Assembly (NCBI RefSeq): GCF_022921075.1
Contig: NZ_CP095050.1
Span: forward strand, 4,030,001-4,094,000
Length of the DNA stretch: 64,000 nucleotides
Direction: 5' to 3'
From: Hymenobacter sp. 5317J-9
GTDB taxonomy: Bacteria; Bacteroidota; Bacteroidia; Cytophagales; Hymenobacteraceae
Below, piece by piece: positions 60,001 through 64,000 of the stretch (its first letter is position 1; every line of letters starts with the position of its first letter). The notes under the pieces were generated by a model that had not been told where the DNA came from, made no database searches, and saw only the letters and a list, made by a program, of their open reading frames with translations. The position numbers were made by a program, and so were the translations under genes.

Positions 60001-62457
60001 GCCGTCGTCGGCGCCGGAGGCATCAGCATCCAGCCACCGAATGAAGAACGTCGCGCCGGGGGCGATGGACAGGCCCGTGATAATACCCGAAACAGCCGTG
60101 CGGTTGGCGGCGGCGTTGCCGTCTTTGGCGCCGGTGGTGGCCGTGTTCGGCGTCACAAAATCAAGCGTGTTGAAATCCACGTAAGTCCCGGCATTGACGC
60201 CGGTGGCCGTGGTGCTGTACTGGAAATCGAGCTGGTCGGTGCGGCCGGCCGTGCCCAGGCGCCACTCCTCCCCGGTGTAGCTGACGCCCAGGCTGGTGAT
60301 GGTCTGGCCGGTGTTGTTCACATACTGGGCACCGAAGCGCGAAGTCACCGAACCGCTGAGCACGGTGCCCAGTGCCCGGTCGGTGGGCACGGCCGTGCTG
60401 CCGAAGCTGTAGGTATCGCCGGCGTTGGACGAGCCCGTGCCGGCCGAGTAGTTGGTGTCGCCACCGGCTTCAAAAAAGTCGAAGCCCGTGGGCAGGGTGG
60501 TTTTGGCTCCGGTGCCGGAAGCCGCCAGACTGTTGAAGTCCTCCGTCACGGGCGTATTCACGGCCGCCAGGCTGATGGGCACCAGCGTAAAGACGCCGGT
60601 GGCCGTGAGCGTGCGCGCCGCGGTGACGCCGCTGGGCGTGGTCACCGTTACGGGGTACGTGGCCGTGGCCGACTGCGCCGGCGGCGTGATGCTGGCCGTG
60701 AGCGTGGTGCTGCTCACAAACGTGGTGGTCAGCGTAGCGCCGTTGAAGCTCACCGTGGCGCCGTTCACGAAGTTGGTGCCCGTGAAGGTGACCGTAGTGG
60801 CCTGCCCGGCCACAATGGAAGCAGGGTTGATGCTGGTGAGGGTGGGTGCCGGCAGCGGGTTCACCGTGAAGGTGGCCGCGGCCGAAGCCCCGCCGCCCGG
60901 CGTGGGATTGGTCACCACCACGTTGTAGGTGCCGGCGGTGGCCACGTCGCTGGCCAGAATAGCCGCCGTGAGCTGCGTGGCCGACACGAAGGTCGTCGCC
61001 CGGTCTACGCCGTTGAAGCTCACCACCGCGCCGCTCACAAAGCTGCTGCCGTTCACGGTGAGCGTGAAGGCGCCGTCGCCAGCCGTGGCCGAGGCCGGCG
61101 CCAGGCTGCTGATGGCCGGGGCGGGGTTCAGCCCTTCCCCTTGCAGGGCAATGGTGTAAGTGCTTTCGTCCTGGTCGTTGCTCGTAACCACGAGCGAGCC
61201 CGTGCGGGTACCCGCCGCCGTGGGCGCAAACACCACGCTCACGGTCACGGAGCCGTTGGCGGGCACGGTGGCCGGCGTGGCAAGGCCCGACACCGAAAAG
61301 TCGCCCGTGGTCGAAACGCTGCTGATGCTCAGGGCATCGGTGGTACTCAGGTTCTGGATGGTGAACGTCACCGCAGCGCTGGACGCGCCCGTAGCCGTAT
61401 TGGCAAAGCCGCTGTAAGTGCTACCCGTCAGGAAGGTGATGCCTCCCTGTTGCAGGTTGATTTCGGGGTTGGCCGTGGAGGCCTGCCCCTGCGCGCTCAG
61501 GTCGATGACGTACGAGCCCTCGTCGGCGTCGCTGTTGGTGATGGTGAGCGTGCCGGTGCGTGTGCCAGCGGCCGTGGGCGCAAAGCTCACGCTAAACGTG
61601 GCCGAACTGCCGGCTGCTACGCTGGTGGGCGCACCGCTCACCGAAAAATCACCGGTGGCCGCGACGCTGCTCACGGTCAGGGCCGTGCCGCCGGTGTTTT
61701 CAATGGTGAACGTCTTGGTGTCGACGCTGCCCACGGTGGTGGTGGCAAAGCCGCTGTAGGTGCTGCCCGTGAGGTAAGTCACGGTGCCATCGGTCACGTT
61801 AATCTCGGCCGGGGTGGCGCACGGGTTGGCCGTGGTAGCCGAGTTGCGCGGTGCCGCCGCCGCCGCCGTAAAGTCGTTGCCGTTCACGTTGGTGTCGGTG
61901 CAGCCGCCGTTGGCGCGCAGGTTGGCGTTGCTGTTGCTGGGGGCCGGAGCCGCCGAGGCGCCCTCGTAGGCCGTGGCCGAGCCCGAGCCCAGGAAGTCGA
62001 CCACGTTGGCCGAGAACGTGGAGTTGGGGCCCGTGGTGGCGGTGGCCAGGGAGGTGTTGTTCACCAGGGCCACCCGGAAGCCGGTGCCGCCCATGGCAAT
62101 GGTGCCCGTGGCGTCGGGGGTGGGCAGGTTGGTGGTGCCGCCCGAGCCCGCCGCTTCCTGAATAAGGTAGTATTTGCCGGGCTGAATGGTGCCCGAGAGC
62201 GTGGTGGAGTTGGCGGTGGTAAAGGTGCCGGTGGTGCTGGCGTACTGCACGGTCCAGCCCGTCACGTTCACGGCCGTGGTGCCCCGGTTAAACAGCTCAA
62301 TGAAGTCGTTTTTATATACCGACCCGGAGTTGCCCCCGCCCCCATAGGCTTGGCTGATGACGACCTGGGCCCGCCCCGTCAGGGGCAGCAGCAAAGCCAA
62401 GGCATAAAACAGTTTCAGCCAGTGAGCCGGCCGATGATGCGTAAGGAGTTTGCTCAT
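57052..62457 (-). CDS. Giant T9SS cargo protein with lamin-tail and repeated choice-of-anchor D modules
   Basis: The start at MSKLLTHHRPAHWLKLFYAL gives a signal peptide ending LTGRAQ; the longer frame adds 38 residues with no role. The 1801-aa protein begins with a lamin-tail domain (VVISQAYGGGGNSG, IELFNRGTTAVNVTGW). About four copies of a roughly 100-residue module follow, each with TGDFSVSG and FAPTAAGTRTG or close variants. IPT/TIG-like segments (LTSINPASIVAGQATTVTFTG), a fibronectin-like module and a type A sorting domain (FPNPASTSFRLQLP, LAAGVYTLRLSIDG) complete it. A surface adhesin or matrix protein is the best guess. Confidence 0.85.
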   Translation of the reverse strand: MSKLLTHHRPAHWLKLFYALALLLPLTGRAQVVISQAYGGGGNSGSVYKNDFIELFNRGTTAVNVTGWTVQYASTTGTFTTANSTTLSGTIQPGKYYLIQEAAGSGGTTNLPTPDATGTIAMGGTGFRVALVNNTSLATATTGPNSTFSANVVDFLGSGSATAYEGASAAPAPSNSNANLRANGGCTDTNVNGNDFTAAAAAPRNSATTANPCATPAEINVTDGTVTYLTGSTYSGFATTTVGSVDTKTFTIENTGGTALTVSSVAATGDFSVSGAPTSVAAGSSATFSVSFAPTAAGTRTGTLTITNSDADEGSYVIDLSAQGQASTANPEINLQQGGITFLTGSTYSGFANTATGASSAAVTFTIQNLSTTDALSISSVSTTGDFSVSGLATPATVPANGSVTVSVVFAPTAAGTRTGSLVVTSNDQDESTYTIALQGEGLNPAPAISSLAPASATAGDGAFTLTVNGSSFVSGAVVSFNGVDRATTFVSATQLTAAILASDVATAGTYNVVVTNPTPGGGASAAATFTVNPLPAPTLTSINPASIVAGQATTVTFTGTNFVNGATVSFNGATLTTTFVSSTTLTASITPPAQSATATYPVTVTTPSGVTAARTLTATGVFTLVPISLAAVNTPVTEDFNSLAASGTGAKTTLPTGFDFFEAGGDTNYSAGTGSSNAGDTYSFGSTAVPTDRALGTVLSGSVTSRFGAQYVNNTGQTITSLGVSYTGEEWRLGTAGRTDQLDFQYSTTATGVNAGTYVDFNTLDFVTPNTATTGAKDGNAAANRTAVSGIITGLSIAPGATFFIRWLDADASGADDGLAVDDLSVTANPVLAACSAPDTPTFTNIAQTTADVTVTPGPNGSGPYTVTATPTAGGAPITASGASPVTLTGLTAGTSYSVTATSTCNAGFSSPSATSAAATLTTTAAPTATLAVTQNGTAYPSNGAAYAFGNQTLATTSAPVAFTLTNSGTGVLTISSITATGDFAVSGTAPATVAAGSTATVSVTFTPTVLGTRTGTLVIVSDASTGATYTVNLTGNGTAVPAPEIDVQQASTSYASGSTFSGFPSTTVGSFSPVAFTVLNTGSAPLTISSVVPSGDFSVGSSGAAPYVVQAGGSLALSFIFGPTAPGTRTGSVTLVNDDADEASYVINLSGNATAAPLPDLTVSSGTPTSPTPIAGNYNNVTIAAGGNAIVAGPLTVAGTLTVQPTGLLIQNCQPITGAGNFVLQSGAGLAICDAAGIYTTGALGAIRLSGTRTYSPGAAYIYNGTVAQVTGPGLPAQVSALGVTNAGGLSLSQAVAVAQQVTLQLGNLNTNGQSFTLLSSAAGTAVLDNGTLGSVVNGTATVQRYINSANAIGYRHYSAPVSNTTVNDLAAPGFSPTFNTAYNTSPTPSTVTQFPTVFGYDQSRVSTVTSNYVGFDKGWFSPAAGDAMAVNRGYTVNAPNTALIDFVGTLNNGSQNSGTLAYTGADGGWQFLGNPYPAPLDWSTVGTAQRPGMDAAMYVFQSSGQYGGSYRSYANGVGASSLIPTASGYFVRVATQGSTGAVNLTNANRVATYGPQPAFGRGTVDVRPQVHLQLSGASTGLDEAYVYFEAGATAGRDAEFDATKLANPSGLNLASVANGQEMAINGLPLPGSAAVIVPLAVQVPQAGSYRFAAANVANFTGTVTLVDALTGTRTALSTGSSYAFTLAATTAPGRFSLEFRAAGVLATTPAQALAAQTQLFPNPASTSFRLQLPVLSSKAAVSATLVNALGQTVLTRKLSAPAGQGISEEFDVRGLAAGVYTLRLSIDGTPVVRKVVVE

Positions 62458-62619
62458 ATGGAGAAAGGAAAAGGTGAGAAATAAAGTACTACAGAAGCCA
62501 TCGGGGAAGCAAGTGCCGAACAGGCGAACGCGCCCAACGGCTGTCCCGCCAGGCACTCGCCAAACTTGCATCTAAAGTAGGTTATATTAGATACACCACC
62601 CAGCCCGGTAACGATTCCT

Positions 62620-63882
62620 TTACTTCAGGGCGCGCAGCTGCTCCAGCGCCTCCTGGGTTTCTTTCTGCTTGCCGGCCTCCTTCTCCTCTTCCGACAGGGG
62701 CTTTTTGGGCACGGTGCCATAAAACGCCAGGATGTTCTGGCGGGCCACCGGGTTCAGGTTCTCAAACTTTTTGTTGGCCAGCTTGCGCACCCATTCGCCG
62801 TAGGTTTCGTCGGCCAGGCCGTACTCGCCGGCGTGGGTGGGGTGGCCGGTATCAAAGTCGATGTTGGCCAGCGCGAGGGGCGCGGCGGCCGTGTCGGCGG
62901 GCTGGCGGGCAATATCGGCGCAGTACTTGGCCATCACCGAGCGGAAGCTGCTGCGGAATATCTTTTCGGCCTCGGGCGTGGGCAGCTTGAAGGCAAACGG
63001 CTTGAGCGGCCCGATTTTGGGCAGCACGCGAATGAAGTACGAAATGATGCGCGCCCCAAACCCCGGCCGCTGGTAGTCGTTGCCGTACTCCTTCTGGAAA
63101 GCCTTGGGGTGGTTGCGCTCCATGTAGTCGCGCCGCCGGGCGCCGGGGCTCAGCTTCAGAATGTCTTTGCGCTTGTAGTGCCACGCGGCCCGCGCCGCCT
63201 GCGGAATGAGCTGGCTCACGGCAAAGCGAAAGCTGGCAATGCTCAGGTCCACGTTCACAATGACCTGGCCCAGCTCCAGGCCGTAGGTTTTCAAAAAGGC
63301 CCGTTCCAGGGCCGATTTACTTACTTGAAAACCAATCTTCTGGTGGTAGTCCTGGCTATGGTATTTGCCGCTGGCCAGCTGCACCACATCGAAGGAAAAC
63401 TCCAGTTGCCCGTGCTGCACTTTGCCCTGCTCGTAGGTCACCACGTCGCCGTACTTGGCCTTCAGGTCGGGGTACACCAGGGGCACGGCGCGGTTGGTGC
63501 CTTCGGAGTGGCCGTTGCGGTCGGCGGCGTAGTGAGCCAGCGCGCCCAGGGCAAAGGCGTAGTCGTTGCGGTCCTCGGCTTCGAGCAGCAGGTTGCGCAC
63601 GAAGTCGCCGGAGCGCACGTAGTGCGTGAGGTTGGTGAACAGCTTCGAGCCGAACGGGTAGTAGCCCATGTCCTGAATGATGGCCCCGCCGTAGGCATAG
63701 GCCTTGGCGTCAATCAGCTGCTCCGGGGTCGAGGTCGGATAGCGCTTCAGAATGGCGGGCACCAGACAGCGCTCCCAGGTTGAGTCGATGTTGGCCTCGT
63801 GGGTGAGCACGGCGTAGGCGGCCGCGGGACGCGCAGAAAAAGCCAGCCCCAGGGCTAGCAGCAAAAGAGTAAGGCGAGGCAT
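62620..63882 (-). CDS. Zinc-dependent phospholipase C family protein
   Basis: The 420-aa protein has a signal peptide (LLLALGLAFSARPAAA) and a mature start YAVLTHEANID, where the THE motif matches the first zinc ligands of this family. Further His/Asp-rich parts are DMGYYPFGSKLFTNLTHYV, LGALAHYAADRNGHSEGTN and TGHPTHAGEYG. It should be an exported hydrolase. The C-terminal 40 residues are charged and helical. The second member of the broad superfamily in this window is at 31717. Confidence 0.82.
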   Translation of the reverse strand: MPRLTLLLLALGLAFSARPAAAYAVLTHEANIDSTWERCLVPAILKRYPTSTPEQLIDAKAYAYGGAIIQDMGYYPFGSKLFTNLTHYVRSGDFVRNLLLEAEDRNDYAFALGALAHYAADRNGHSEGTNRAVPLVYPDLKAKYGDVVTYEQGKVQHGQLEFSFDVVQLASGKYHSQDYHQKIGFQVSKSALERAFLKTYGLELGQVIVNVDLSIASFRFAVSQLIPQAARAAWHYKRKDILKLSPGARRRDYMERNHPKAFQKEYGNDYQRPGFGARIISYFIRVLPKIGPLKPFAFKLPTPEAEKIFRSSFRSVMAKYCADIARQPADTAAAPLALANIDFDTGHPTHAGEYGLADETYGEWVRKLANKKFENLNPVARQNILAFYGTVPKKPLSEEEKEAGKQKETQEALEQLRALK

Positions 63883-63953
63883 GGACTAAGGCTAAGCACA
63901 ACGTTAGGTGCCTGCAACGACAAACGGGCCCGCGCCGTTGTCAGCGGCGCTGC

Positions 63954-64000
63954 TCAGGCGCTTGCCAGCCACCACAGCCCGGCCGCCACCAGCGCCCCCA
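63954..64000 (-). CDS. C-terminal end of a leftward gene, possible membrane protein (cut off)
   Basis: The last 15 codons before a TGA at 63956-63954 read GALVAAGLWWLASA, which looks like the end of a membrane helix. The gene body lies beyond the window edge, so this is a tentative call. Confidence 0.3.
   Translation of the reverse strand, partial: GALVAAGLWWLASA

Noticed and set aside
58510..62484. 1324-aa open frame on the plus strand
   Set aside because: It is antisense to the giant T9SS protein. Its Gly/Arg/Ala/His-rich, low-complexity product without domains is typical of GC-rich shadow frames.

Overview
The window looks like a chromosomal segment from a high-GC member of the Bacteroidota, most like Hymenobacter or a close relative in the Hymenobacteraceae. 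The reasons are proteins with type IX secretion (T9SS) C-terminal sorting domains, TonB-dependent receptors with carboxypeptidase-like N-terminal domains, several Bacteroidota-type promoters (TTG, about 17-20 bases, then TAnnTTTG), a lack of strong Shine-Dalgarno sequences, and the Bacteroidota version of arginine synthesis, which uses an acetyl- or succinyl-ornithine carbamoyltransferase. No phage, CRISPR array, transposase or rRNA operon was seen. There is one tRNA gene, tRNA-Lys(UUU).

Layout. 1-6.6 kb: a TetR regulator with a palindromic operator, a large T9SS cargo protein, an orphan RecE-like nuclease, a one-domain EamA permease and a TonB receptor. 6.6-22 kb: the arginine/carbamoyl-phosphate cluster. 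argB-argE-argH run left and an ArgA-like GNAT-argG-argC-argD-carA-carB-argF' run right, from a 416-bp divergent control region. 22-34.2 kb: tRNA-Lys and mostly single housekeeping or accessory genes (MOSC, DUF2461, deoxynucleoside kinase, GNAT, CDGSH, ACBP, amidohydrolase, CinA-C, S1/P1-like hydrolase, cyclophilin lipoprotein, BLUF photoreceptor). 34.3-41.7 kb: two tandem M13 metallopeptidases, xseA-xseB and small proteins. 41.8-49.3 kb: a histidine kinase with a receiver-only response regulator, a TonB receptor, two tandem 482-aa secreted paralogs and an alkyltransferase-like protein. 49.4-55.4 kb: a complete RND efflux operon (adaptor, HAE1-type pump, TolC-like channel). 55.4-64 kb: two T9SS cargo proteins (one of about 1800 aa), a small secreted protein and a zinc phospholipase C-like protein.

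How the genes work together. The arginine cluster encodes a near-complete route from glutamate to arginine (acetylation, kinase, reductase, transaminase, carbamoylation, deacylation, argininosuccinate synthase and lyase) plus carbamoyl-phosphate synthase to supply the carbamoyl donor. The RND operon is a self-contained tripartite exporter.

The most unusual feature is that the rightward arginine/car cluster is interrupted by three lower-GC cargo genes: a 114-aa orphan protein, a barstar-like RNase-inhibitor pseudogene with two in-frame TGA codons, and a DUF3828-like lipoprotein. Each lies beside copies of one REP-like repeat (core CGTCATGCTGAGCG...CGAAGCATC). Two of the cargo genes are bounded by inverted copies, and the barstar cassette has 47-bp arms that match base for base. 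A compact fold-back copy without cargo sits at 24.8 kb. This suggests short repeat-bounded gene cassettes that move without a transposase of their own.
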